7,516 nt of DNA from DATESZ01 sp035283845 (GTDB taxonomy: Bacteria; Desulfobacterota; Syntrophia; Syntrophales; JACQWR01). The notes beneath the pieces were generated by a model. That model made no database searches. It saw nothing but the letters and a program-made list of their open reading frames with translations, and was not told the origin of the DNA. The translations under genes were made by a program, and so were the position numbers. Position 1 is the first letter of the stretch, and each line of letters starts with the position of its first letter. Shown piece by piece: positions 1 through 6,288 of this stretch. The stretch spans positions 1 to 7,516 of the forward strand of contig DATESZ010000026.1 of NCBI GenBank assembly GCA_035283845.1, in the 5' to 3' direction.

Positions 1-57
1 GTAAGCCTTCTGGTAGATGTGTCGATTCTCATACCACTGTTGAAATTGCTCTATCAT
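1..57 (-). CDS. Start of a gene, possibly a second 2-hydroxyacyl-CoA dehydratase/benzoyl-CoA reductase-type subunit (partial)
   Basis: Only the first 19 codons lie in the window; the gene continues past the left edge. The ATG at 57 is well supported: a near-perfect Shine-Dalgarno AAGGAGG (73-67) sits 9 nt upstream, and the gene starts 33 nt after the stop of the fused CoA-transferase-like gene. The visible peptide is MIEQFQQWYENRHIYQKAY. A helical N terminus with a WYENRH-type segment is common at the start of HgdB/BcrC-type subunits, just before their conserved 'vvGyfpvYvPeEi' strand, which is not visible here. The assignment is inference from 19 residues plus the BcrB-like gene upstream in the same run. 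These enzymes need two different subunits of this fold, so a partner is expected nearby. That a gene starts here is near certain; its identity is tentative. Confidence 0.5.
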   Translation of the reverse strand, partial: MIEQFQQWYENRHIYQKAY

Positions 58-66
58 TTCAACTAT

Positions 67-73
67 CCTCCTT
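67..73 (-). promoter_or_regulatory. Strong ribosome binding site for the left-edge gene
   Basis: AAGGAGG lies 9 nt before the ATG at 57, in the short gap after the TAA at 91. It is the best Shine-Dalgarno match in the window and shows that a real gene starts at the left edge although only 19 codons are visible. Confidence 0.8.
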
Positions 74-90
74 GTGTCAATAGGACAATT

Positions 91-1848
91 TTATTTACCC
101 AAAAAGAGTCTTTGGGGGTCAAGATTACGCAATATGGCAAGTTCTTCGGAAGTGGGCGGCAAAACTTTCTCAAGCTCCTTGGCGACCTTGAGCGGCCAGC
201 CACATCGTTCCTTGATTTCTCGCAGATGTTCTTCTTCCCCTCTATCCGCTTGGTTACTGAAATATTTGGTCAAGGTGAAAGTATCGTCATCACCCAGTTT
301 CTTTAAAAGCCCCAAATCTGTTACCAGAGTTTTGATTCTCTGCCCAGGGCAGCCGACAAAGGGGACTTTTTCCATAAACCGCGCCCGCGACTGTTTTGCC
401 AGCACAAGTGTCTCCAAGGCATTCACGGCATCGCCGGCGCCTCCCAGTCCTATGAAAGGTGCGCCATCTATTTGCACCGTATTCAAATTGCCGTACTGAT
501 CGATCTGAGCGGTTCCCAGGATACTGAGACACTTATTATTTGCGCCGCCCACAAAAGCGCCGTACACCTCCACGCCATCGGTCAGCATAGTGCAGGTCAT
601 GACATTGGATAGGGTCATCACAAAGGGATCGCCGGGCCGCGGGACATAACCGACATGTCCAAGTCCGGTCAAGAGAGTGACATCGTCATTTTCCTTTCTT
701 GACATATAGAAGGCCAGCCAGGCGGCGAGGCCTGCCGCGCCGATGCCGGCAAGGATGGTTTCATAACCCCCCCGCGTAATTATCCCCCTTATCTCCCTGG
801 CCGCGGCTACAACCATCATTTCGGTGGCATTAAATCCGAGATGATTGACTGAATCAGGACCAAATCCCGCATGCAGGCATTTCTCTCCATCGGGGCTTGA
901 TTTCCCTTTCAGAAACAATATCCTTTCAGGGCCAAGCCTTTGCAGATAATCCTCCTGCGTCTCACATTCAAATATCCATTTCTTCATCCATTCTTCCAAG
1001 CCCGCCGAATTCTTGCTCACGTCCACAAAGTCCCGGACGAACTCGTAGTCCTCTCTATAGCCGCCGTCCACGCCGATACTCTCGGAGGCCAAGCCTTGAG
1101 GATGAGAGCCGAAATGTACGGGACAGACAAATTTCACTATATGTCCGGGGATTTTCACAAGGGCGCTGTGTCGTCTGATAAATTCGGCAGGCACGATCTT
1201 TTCTACCGTCACGATGACACCGCCCCCGCTCGCCCTCGGACCCCAAATGCTCGCAAAATAAGGAGGGGATAAAATGGTGTTGCCCTCGCAATCGGCGACA
1301 CAGCCATGTATTACCGAAATATCGGGATTGAGGGCCTTTACTACGCCGATACCTGCTTCCTCATTAAATGGATCGGGTATAATTTTGAAGGCATGAGCAT
1401 TTTCCTCAGCCACGGTGGTCCCCATAAGTGACCTTGAGGGCATGAATCCAACGCCGAGAGCTCCAGCCATCAATCGCTGCTCAAGAGAGTAGAGCGACCA
1501 ATTTTCTATTTCGATGCGTCCCTCTTTGCCCATCTTTTGAAATAAGGGAATCGGCCTGGGCGTAGGGTAGGTGTAAGAATAATTCGTCGTGACGACCTTT
1601 TTGGCAAGACCGCTTAAGACCAGGCTTATTTCGTAAGGTGTCGCTATGCCGGCCGATATTACAGCGAAACCCGGATCCTTTCCCCTGTACTGCCGGATGA
1701 TCTCACGCAGGGCTGCGTTGGCATAAGCTCCGGTGTTTATATGGAGTTTCATTCCGGGCTTAACGCTTCGGGCAATTGCTTCGCGCAAAGGTACGATCTT
1801 TCCTTTTTCTTCAGACCGACCTTTTTCTAATTCGAAGATTTCTTCCAC
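91..1848 (-). CDS. Fused alpha-beta family I CoA-transferase-fold enzyme lacking the catalytic Glu (possible IpdAB-like hydrolase)
   Basis: This 585-residue cytoplasmic protein joins the two halves of a glutaconate-CoA-transferase-type (GctA/GctB) enzyme in one chain. Residues about 16-306 are the alpha half: a KIVPLREAIA start, the GALGVGFMPSRSLMGT segment and the D-x-x-GN turn at about 186-190. Residues about 341-585 are the beta half: FNATEMMVVAA, then ILGTAQIDQYGNLN, GLGGAGDA and a DPQRLF tail. In GctB the beta half carries the covalent-catalysis Glu in an ESGL motif. Here that segment reads LTGL (L393), so CoA transfer through a glutamyl-CoA thioester looks impossible. IpdAB of steroid degraders also lacks this Glu and hydrolytically opens a ring, so a hydrolase is a good alternative to a transferase. 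I chose the GTG at 1848 because AAGGGG lies 8 nt upstream and the frame begins to look like family sequence there. The open frame extends to a TTG at 1980 inside the upstream gene, which is unlikely to be used. The fold is sure; the reaction is not. Confidence 0.85.
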   Translation of the reverse strand: MEEIFELEKGRSEEKGKIVPLREAIARSVKPGMKLHINTGAYANAALREIIRQYRGKDPGFAVISAGIATPYEISLVLSGLAKKVVTTNYSYTYPTPRPIPLFQKMGKEGRIEIENWSLYSLEQRLMAGALGVGFMPSRSLMGTTVAEENAHAFKIIPDPFNEEAGIGVVKALNPDISVIHGCVADCEGNTILSPPYFASIWGPRASGGGVIVTVEKIVPAEFIRRHSALVKIPGHIVKFVCPVHFGSHPQGLASESIGVDGGYREDYEFVRDFVDVSKNSAGLEEWMKKWIFECETQEDYLQRLGPERILFLKGKSSPDGEKCLHAGFGPDSVNHLGFNATEMMVVAAAREIRGIITRGGYETILAGIGAAGLAAWLAFYMSRKENDDVTLLTGLGHVGYVPRPGDPFVMTLSNVMTCTMLTDGVEVYGAFVGGANNKCLSILGTAQIDQYGNLNTVQIDGAPFIGLGGAGDAVNALETLVLAKQSRARFMEKVPFVGCPGQRIKTLVTDLGLLKKLGDDDTFTLTKYFSNQADRGEEEHLREIKERCGWPLKVAKELEKVLPPTSEELAILRNLDPQRLFLGK

Positions 1849-1856
1849 AATCGAAG

Positions 1857-1862
1857 CCCCTT
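1857..1862 (-). promoter_or_regulatory. Ribosome binding site deciding the GTG start of the CoA-transferase-like gene
   Basis: AAGGGG lies 8 nt before the GTG at 1848 and favours this start over the TTG at 1980. A competing site, GAGAGGGG (1890-1883), precedes an ATG at 1873 by 9 nt, but that ATG is in another frame and reaches TGA after 20 codons (1873-1811). Confidence 0.5.
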
Positions 1863-1915
1863 GCTTGCTCCATCGTCTCGTTCCCCTCTCTCTCTGGAAA
1901 CAGGGAAATAGGAAT

Positions 1916-2332
1916 TTAACAGCCCTCCACGTTACTTCTGATAAAATCTGCAATATCTTTGATCGGCGTACCCGGTCCAAATATTGCCTTGATTCCTTTT
2001 TTCTTCAGGTAGGGGATATCTTCCTCAGGAATGACGCCTCCCCCGATAATCAATATATCGCTATTCTGCTGAGCAAGAAGTACCGCCACTCTGCTGAAAT
2101 AGTCATTATGCCCCCCGGAAAGAGAACTCAAACCAACTACATCCACATCCTCTTGAATCGCTGCCCGTACTACTTCCTCCGGCGTTTGTCTCAATCCTGT
2201 GTAAATCACCTCCATCCCTTCATCCCGAAAACCGAGGACGAGTACCTTCACACCCCGGTCGTGGCCGTCCAATCCCAGCTTGGCTAATAAAATCCTGATT
2301 CTTCTCTTTCTTGTGGCCCTTTTCGTTTTCAT
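1916..2332 (-). CDS. B12-binding small subunit of an acyl-CoA mutase
   Basis: This 138-residue protein is the cobalamin-binding Rossmann-like domain that in methylmalonyl-CoA mutase forms the C-terminal end of the large chain. It carries the base-off/His-on signature D-x-H-x-x-G at residues 22-27 (LDGHDRG), with His24 as the lower cobalt ligand. The S-x-L motif is at 69-71 (SSLSGGH) and the glycine-rich nucleotide-tail loop at 97-99 (IIGGGVIP). A Lys/Arg-rich stretch of about 12 residues precedes the domain. The gene starts inside the stop of the catalytic subunit (ATGA overlap, 2332-2329), with AGGGG 9 nt upstream, so the two are translationally coupled and presumably made in equal amounts. 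A separate small subunit is the arrangement of isobutyryl-CoA mutase, 2-hydroxyisobutyryl-CoA mutase and archaeal-type methylmalonyl-CoA mutase. No residue looks out of place, so B12 binding should be intact. Confidence 0.95.
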   Translation of the reverse strand: MKTKRATRKRRIRILLAKLGLDGHDRGVKVLVLGFRDEGMEVIYTGLRQTPEEVVRAAIQEDVDVVGLSSLSGGHNDYFSRVAVLLAQQNSDILIIGGGVIPEEDIPYLKKKGIKAIFGPGTPIKDIADFIRSNVEGC

Positions 2333-3990
2333 AATGTCAGACCCCTATACTCGCCAAAGACATGGCGAAAGACATCGCATATTTCACCAATAGTCGCATA
2401 AGCCTTGACCGCTTCTGTAACAAAGGGCACTAAATTTTCATCTCCCTCAGCCATATGTTGAAGCGTGGATAAGGCTTGTTGAACTTTACGGTTATCCCGT
2501 TCCTTTCTCAGCCTTTTCATCCTCCCCTTCATCTCCCGCGCCACCTTCTTGTCTGCTTTATGCAACTTGAAATTTGGCTTTTCGTCGGATACAAATTTAT
2601 TAACCCCGACGATTACCCGCTTCTCCTCTTGTATTTCCTTCTGTTTCAGATAAGCAGAACGGGCTATTTCACTTTGGAACCACCCGGACTTTATGGCCTC
2701 GATGATCCCGCCCTTTCGTTCTATTTCCTCAAGATAGTCTTTTACCTTTTCCTCAATCTCATCGGTCAGATTTTCTACATAGTAAGATCCGCCAAGGGGA
2801 TCCACCACTTCCGTCACTCCGCTTTCGTATGCCAGGATCAGTTGGGTCTTGAGGGCAATGCGGACCGACTTTTCCGTCGGTATGGCGAATGCCTCATCGT
2901 ATGAGGCCGTGTGTAAATAGGTCGCTCCTCCCAGAACGGCGGCCAGGCTTTCCAGTGTGGCCCTGGCAATATTGTTTTCCGGCTCCTGCGCAGTAAAGGT
3001 AGACCCTCCAGTGGCGGGACCGATCCGGAAGCGCAGTGATGCGGACTTCTTTGCCCCGTACTTGTCTTTCAGAATCCTTGCCCACAGTCTTCGCAGCGCC
3101 CTGAACTTAGCTACTTCTTCAAAAAGATTCATATGAACGGCATGGTTAAAAGAAAGCCGGGGAGCGAAGTCGTCCACATCAATACCCCTTTGCTGAGCCG
3201 CACTCAGGAAGGCGCTCCCCGCAGCGAGGGCATAGGCGCCCTCCTGAATGAGGGTAGCGCCGGATTCACGGATCGTATAGGCATTCACCATATAGCTTAG
3301 CTTTGGGATATGTTTAAGCCCGTATTCCAAAAAATCCAAAGCAAGACGCATGGCGCCTTCGGGCGGAAAAATATAAGCGCCTCTCCCGACGTATTCGTTC
3401 AGGCAGTCCCAGTGAACAGTGCCGCCCATTTTCTCCGGAGGCACTCCCTGCCTTTCCGCAACTGCCATGTACATTGCCCAGAGAACAATATGAGGGTGAT
3501 TTATGGATCCCCGAATCGTTATCCGATCCAGAGGAATGCCGTCAAAAAGGAACTCCGCCTCCTTCAGGGACGGACAGGAAGCCCCCACCACGCCAATTTC
3601 CGGCCCTGCCAATGGATTATCGGGATCATAGCCGAGCTGAGTCGGAAGGTCGCAGGCCAGGCTTACACCCGTCTGCCCCTGACGGAGCAGGAATTTCCAA
3701 CGCTCGTTTGTCTCTTCCGGCATTCCAAATCCCGCGTACTCCGCCATTCCCCAGAGTCGACTGCGGTACATGGTTGGATGGATTCCCCTGGTATAGGGAT
3801 AATTCCCTGGAAATTCCAAGTCCCGGAGATAATCAAAATCCGCAAGGTCCTCGGGGGTGTAGAGCCGCTTTTTGGGAATTTCCGAACATATTGCCCTTTC
3901 CGGAGATTCTTCAATAGCTTTCCTGAGAGTACCTGCTTCCCATTCTTTTCTCCTATTTTTTATCTGAGTAAGCCGTCTATTATCCCACAT
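2329..3990 (-). CDS. Catalytic (large) subunit of a B12-dependent acyl-CoA mutase of the methylmalonyl-CoA mutase family, atypical active site
   Basis: This 553-residue protein spans the TIM-barrel domain of the methylmalonyl-CoA mutase family without the B12 domain, which is encoded next door. Family landmarks, in order: YTRGIHPTMY (66-75), EYAGFG (84-89), SLACDLPTQLGYD (110-122), the R203 segment (VGRGAYIFPP), FAPRLSF (275-281), FTAQEPENN (332-340), EVVDPLGGSYYVE (395-406) and GVNKF (462-466). Set against the Propionibacterium enzyme (numbering from memory), Tyr89 and Arg207 are kept (Y85, R203). That pair is typical of methylmalonyl-CoA mutase; isobutyryl-CoA mutase has Phe and Gln. Catalytic His244 is Thr (T239 in NAYTIRESGAT), Tyr75 is His71, Thr85 is Gly81, Arg87 is Ala83, Phe117 is Cys113, Gln197 is His193, and Gln330 seems replaced near A326. 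The enzyme should do radical carbon-skeleton rearrangement, but probably not on methylmalonyl-CoA. The ATG at 3990 has AAGGGA 8 nt upstream. Family sure, substrate unknown. Confidence 0.93.
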   Translation of the reverse strand: MWDNRRLTQIKNRRKEWEAGTLRKAIEESPERAICSEIPKKRLYTPEDLADFDYLRDLEFPGNYPYTRGIHPTMYRSRLWGMAEYAGFGMPEETNERWKFLLRQGQTGVSLACDLPTQLGYDPDNPLAGPEIGVVGASCPSLKEAEFLFDGIPLDRITIRGSINHPHIVLWAMYMAVAERQGVPPEKMGGTVHWDCLNEYVGRGAYIFPPEGAMRLALDFLEYGLKHIPKLSYMVNAYTIRESGATLIQEGAYALAAGSAFLSAAQQRGIDVDDFAPRLSFNHAVHMNLFEEVAKFRALRRLWARILKDKYGAKKSASLRFRIGPATGGSTFTAQEPENNIARATLESLAAVLGGATYLHTASYDEAFAIPTEKSVRIALKTQLILAYESGVTEVVDPLGGSYYVENLTDEIEEKVKDYLEEIERKGGIIEAIKSGWFQSEIARSAYLKQKEIQEEKRVIVGVNKFVSDEKPNFKLHKADKKVAREMKGRMKRLRKERDNRKVQQALSTLQHMAEGDENLVPFVTEAVKAYATIGEICDVFRHVFGEYRGLTL

Positions 3991-4002
3991 CCTTATTTTC
4001 CC

Positions 4003-4030
4003 TTATCTCTCAAATTATCTCTTAGAGATA
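4003..4030. repeat. Direct and inverted repeats just upstream of the mutase gene
   Basis: TTATCTCT occurs at 4003-4010 and again at 4015-4022. The second copy is the left arm of a perfect palindrome, TATCTCT-T-AGAGATA (4016-4030, 7-bp arms). The first copy overlaps the mutase ribosome binding site (AAGGGA, 4004-3999). In RNA the palindrome has a 1-nt centre, too tight for a clean hairpin loop. It is therefore better read as a possible protein-binding operator, or as part of a hairpin pairing with either copy of the repeat near the ribosome site. It may also be chance in an A/T-rich gap. Confidence 0.4.
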
Positions 4031-4078
4031 TTTGATTGTATCAATGGCCGCCGGCGAGATTGTTGCCATAGTCGCGAT

Positions 4079-5374
4079 CTACTTGCCTTCCCTTTGCTTA
4101 AGCAAATCAATAAACGTGTCGAGCCGCTGCTTCGTGCCGGCTTCGTCCGTATCCCTTGAATCAGCCATGCTTCCCTCAAAGGCAATGGTCGGGTATCCCG
4201 CATCGAGCATGGCCAGTCTATTTTCCGGCACGCCCATGGAAGATCCTTCGCAGCCCCGGTTTAAATGCAGGAGCACGCCATCCACCTTCCAATCCCTGGC
4301 AATCGCCAACATCATTTCACTCTTATAATCTGCATGATAAAAATGGGGCCACTGGGGCCGATAGAGGTTCCACTCGGCAAGCGTACGGCAGGCTTCTTCC
4401 AATGTTGCAGGCCTTTCAAGAATCTCTTTGGGGACAAACCTGCCCTCCCTCGTTTCAAAAATACCTTCGAGCCCAAAGGTATAAAGAGAACCTATGGAAA
4501 CAGCTCCGTGCTGTTTGGCAAGATAGGTCCACAAATCCAAAAAAGACCAGGGGGGCTGGCTATCCGTCATTATCCGATATCGCTCGTTAGGTACGGCGGC
4601 AATGCCTCTCTCCACGCGGTCTTTGACCTCTTCATATAATTCCTTATAAAAATCCACCACTTCTTTGGAAGAACGATGCAGGGTGGCCAAAACGTACAAT
4701 GAATACATGGATTTTTCTTCGAGGGGCGCTGGGATCGTCTGGTTCAGTTCGCAGGTCTTTGCCCAGAAGTGCGTGCTTTCCATGTCATACATGACGGCAT
4801 CAATAAATTTCTCCACATCGAAGGTTCTGCCTGTTACCTTCTGCATCCATTCGATCCCGTCCAGCATCTGATCGACCACGTACTTCAACTTGTAATCGGT
4901 AAACTCCCCCCAAGGCGGCGGGGGGCCGACAGAGGCATCGATGATGTAGAGGGGCAAATTCCCCTCCAGTTGACTGGCCACGGTATACCATTTGGAGTGG
5001 GTGCAGCATATGTGGGTCTGCCAGATGAAGTCAGGTTTGGGAAAGGGTCCGCCGAACGCGTATTTATTGATTATGATTGAACCTAAATAGTTTCGACAGT
5101 AGGCGCAAATGTCATGGGCGTACCCGGCCTTCTCCGTGGCCGCTAACGCCTCTGCGGCAATAGGTGAAATAGAAACAGAAGCGCCATAGGGCTCGCCTGC
5201 CAGAGGATATACGTCATCCCCCAAGCCCTGAGGGATGGCATCAAATGCCCAGGCGCCTCCGGCCCAGCGCAGTCCTCCCTTTTCATGAGCCTGGGCATAA
5301 TCGCGGTAATGTTTTTGCCTAAGTTCCTTTGCTTTGCCCCAGCACCTTAGCGGTTCCGTCTTATATAGTGCCAT
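4079..5374 (-). CDS. BcrB/HgdB-type iron-sulfur subunit (benzoyl-CoA reductase / 2-hydroxyacyl-CoA dehydratase family)
   Basis: This 431-residue protein belongs to the HGD-D family, whose members form the [4Fe-4S]-bearing core of ATP-driven 2-hydroxyacyl-CoA dehydratases and class I benzoyl-CoA reductases. Cysteines sit where cluster ligands are expected: C90 (or C93) in EKAGYAHDICAYCRNYLG, C123/C124 in THICCTHSKW, and C375 in HLNRGCEGSSMG. The C-terminal signature IAFEGSMADSRDTDE...R (398-417) matches the family's usual 'lEgD..d.R' end. The N terminus (GLRWAGG, GLGDDVYPLAGEPYGAS) and the segment around C90 look more like BcrB-type subunits than the lactate or glutarate dehydratases. Length fits BcrB, about 435 residues as I recall. 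The ATG at 5374 is fixed by GGGAGGTAA (5388-5380), with GGAGG ending 8 nt upstream; the frame remains open further upstream but has no family similarity there. A second subunit and an ASKHA-type ATPase activator are needed; neither is fully visible. Whether it reduces a ring or dehydrates is undecided. Confidence 0.88.
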   Translation of the reverse strand: MALYKTEPLRCWGKAKELRQKHYRDYAQAHEKGGLRWAGGAWAFDAIPQGLGDDVYPLAGEPYGASVSISPIAAEALAATEKAGYAHDICAYCRNYLGSIIINKYAFGGPFPKPDFIWQTHICCTHSKWYTVASQLEGNLPLYIIDASVGPPPPWGEFTDYKLKYVVDQMLDGIEWMQKVTGRTFDVEKFIDAVMYDMESTHFWAKTCELNQTIPAPLEEKSMYSLYVLATLHRSSKEVVDFYKELYEEVKDRVERGIAAVPNERYRIMTDSQPPWSFLDLWTYLAKQHGAVSIGSLYTFGLEGIFETREGRFVPKEILERPATLEEACRTLAEWNLYRPQWPHFYHADYKSEMMLAIARDWKVDGVLLHLNRGCEGSSMGVPENRLAMLDAGYPTIAFEGSMADSRDTDEAGTKQRLDTFIDLLKQREGK

Positions 5375-5379
5375 TCCTG

Positions 5380-5388
5380 TTACCTCCC
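5380..5388 (-). promoter_or_regulatory. Ribosome binding site fixing the BcrB-like start
   Basis: GGGAGGTAA has its GGAGG core 8 nt before the ATG at 5374. The TAA in it is also the stop of a five-codon ORF that begins with ATG at 5394 (four residues, MTGR). That ORF has its own AAGGAG about 10 nt upstream. Confidence 0.75.
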
Positions 5389-5420
5389 GGTCATAAAATC
5401 TATTCTCCTTTGAAATCTTG

Positions 5421-6266
5421 TTACAAGTTAAAAACCTTAACCGCATTGTCCCTAAGTACCTTTTGTTTGGTTTCGTCCTTGAGGGGCATCCCGAGAAGCT
5501 GCTGCTTACATCGTTCCAAGCCAAATGCGTTGGTCCCGAAAAGCACCTTGTTGCGGCCTCTCGTATCCATAAACTGCACGACCGAACGATCCAGATACTC
5601 AGGAAGATGAGCGCTGATATCCAGGTAGACGTTCCTATGTTTCGATGCCATGGCAATCAGTTCTTCGCACCAAGGCCATCCCGTATGGGAACCGATAAAT
5701 TTCAGTTCAGGAAAATCCAGAGCAACCTTATCAATATAAATAGGTCTTCCGGCTTCGCTCGGCATGAGCTCAAGGGAATGCCCCACTTGCATTGAGAAGG
5801 GGATATTAAGCTCAATACACTTGGTATAACAGGGATACATCCTTCGGTCGTCGGGCCGGATATCCCAGCCCAACAAGTGAGCATAAACCCCCTTAAAACC
5901 GTATTCTTTTACTGAGGTTTCCATATCACGGAGGCTTTGCATGATATTGAGCGGGTCGTAGCCTGCCATTCCGATCAGCCTATCGGGATAATCCTTGATC
6001 ATCTCATACACTTCCCGATTGCTGAAATTATTTGCCATCCATTTCCCTCGATAGGACCCCATATTTACCGCAGATATTAAAACCTTCTCAAAGCCCGCCT
6101 CATCCATCTGTGCTATGAACTGCGCAGGCGCCACCCCCTGAGGCGTATGTCCCCCTAATACCCGCTGGGACATTTCACGCATCTCCGGGCTGGACCAGAA
6201 TTTTGTCATGCCCTCGGGAGTAAAGGGATAATTCATCACATCGACAGCCATGATCTGATCGGTCAT
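5421..6266 (-). CDS. Amidohydrolase-2 (ACMSD-like) TIM-barrel protein lacking the N-terminal HxH metal motif
   Basis: This 281-residue, full-length cytoplasmic protein resembles the amidohydrolase-related family that includes ACMSD and resorcylate decarboxylases, enzymes that decarboxylate or hydrolyse cyclic and unsaturated acids. Recognisable segments are MQVGHSLELMPSEAGRP (159-174), VALDFPELKFIGSHTGWPW (181-199), KHRNVYLDIS (209-218) and the final KVLFGTNAFG (240-249). H163 and H194 are retained. The usual D-x-H-x-H metal motif of the first strand is D9-V-M11-N-Y13, so both histidines are gone, and the usual late Asp is N246. A catalytic metal site in the standard form therefore seems absent. 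The protein may use another mechanism, bind metal differently, or have a non-catalytic role. The ATG at 6266 has AAGGAG 7 nt upstream and starts 22 nt after the crotonase stop. Its place in an acyl-CoA operon suggests a ring-derived substrate, but none can be named. Confidence 0.85.
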   Translation of the reverse strand: MTDQIMAVDVMNYPFTPEGMTKFWSSPEMREMSQRVLGGHTPQGVAPAQFIAQMDEAGFEKVLISAVNMGSYRGKWMANNFSNREVYEMIKDYPDRLIGMAGYDPLNIMQSLRDMETSVKEYGFKGVYAHLLGWDIRPDDRRMYPCYTKCIELNIPFSMQVGHSLELMPSEAGRPIYIDKVALDFPELKFIGSHTGWPWCEELIAMASKHRNVYLDISAHLPEYLDRSVVQFMDTRGRNKVLFGTNAFGLERCKQQLLGMPLKDETKQKVLRDNAVKVFNL

Positions 6267-6288
6267 TTTCCCTCTCCTTAATCTAAAG

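Noticed and set aside
1849..1980. N-terminal extension of the CoA-transferase-like gene to a TTG at 1980 (629 residues)
   Set aside because: It would overlap the B12-binding subunit by 65 nt, uses TTG without a good ribosome site, and the extra 44 residues do not look like the family.
1733..2287. Plus-strand open frame of 184 codons opposite the B12-binding subunit and CoA-transferase-like gene
   Set aside because: It is antisense to two real genes, with no ribosome site or family features noticed.
3310..4035. Plus-strand open frame of 241 codons opposite the mutase gene
   Set aside because: It is antisense to a clear family gene, has no recognisable domain, and the opposing frame explains its openness.
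4041..4058. GC-rich GGCCGCCGGCG stretch as a terminator between the BcrB-like and mutase genes
   Set aside because: The self-complementary core is short, there is no stable loop and no T-run follows on the minus strand, so it is not a convincing intrinsic terminator.
5375..5656. Extension of the BcrB-like reading frame upstream of 5374 (525 residues)
   Set aside because: The extra 94 residues lie mostly in another frame of the amidohydrolase gene and have no family similarity; a strong ribosome site fixes the ATG at 5374.
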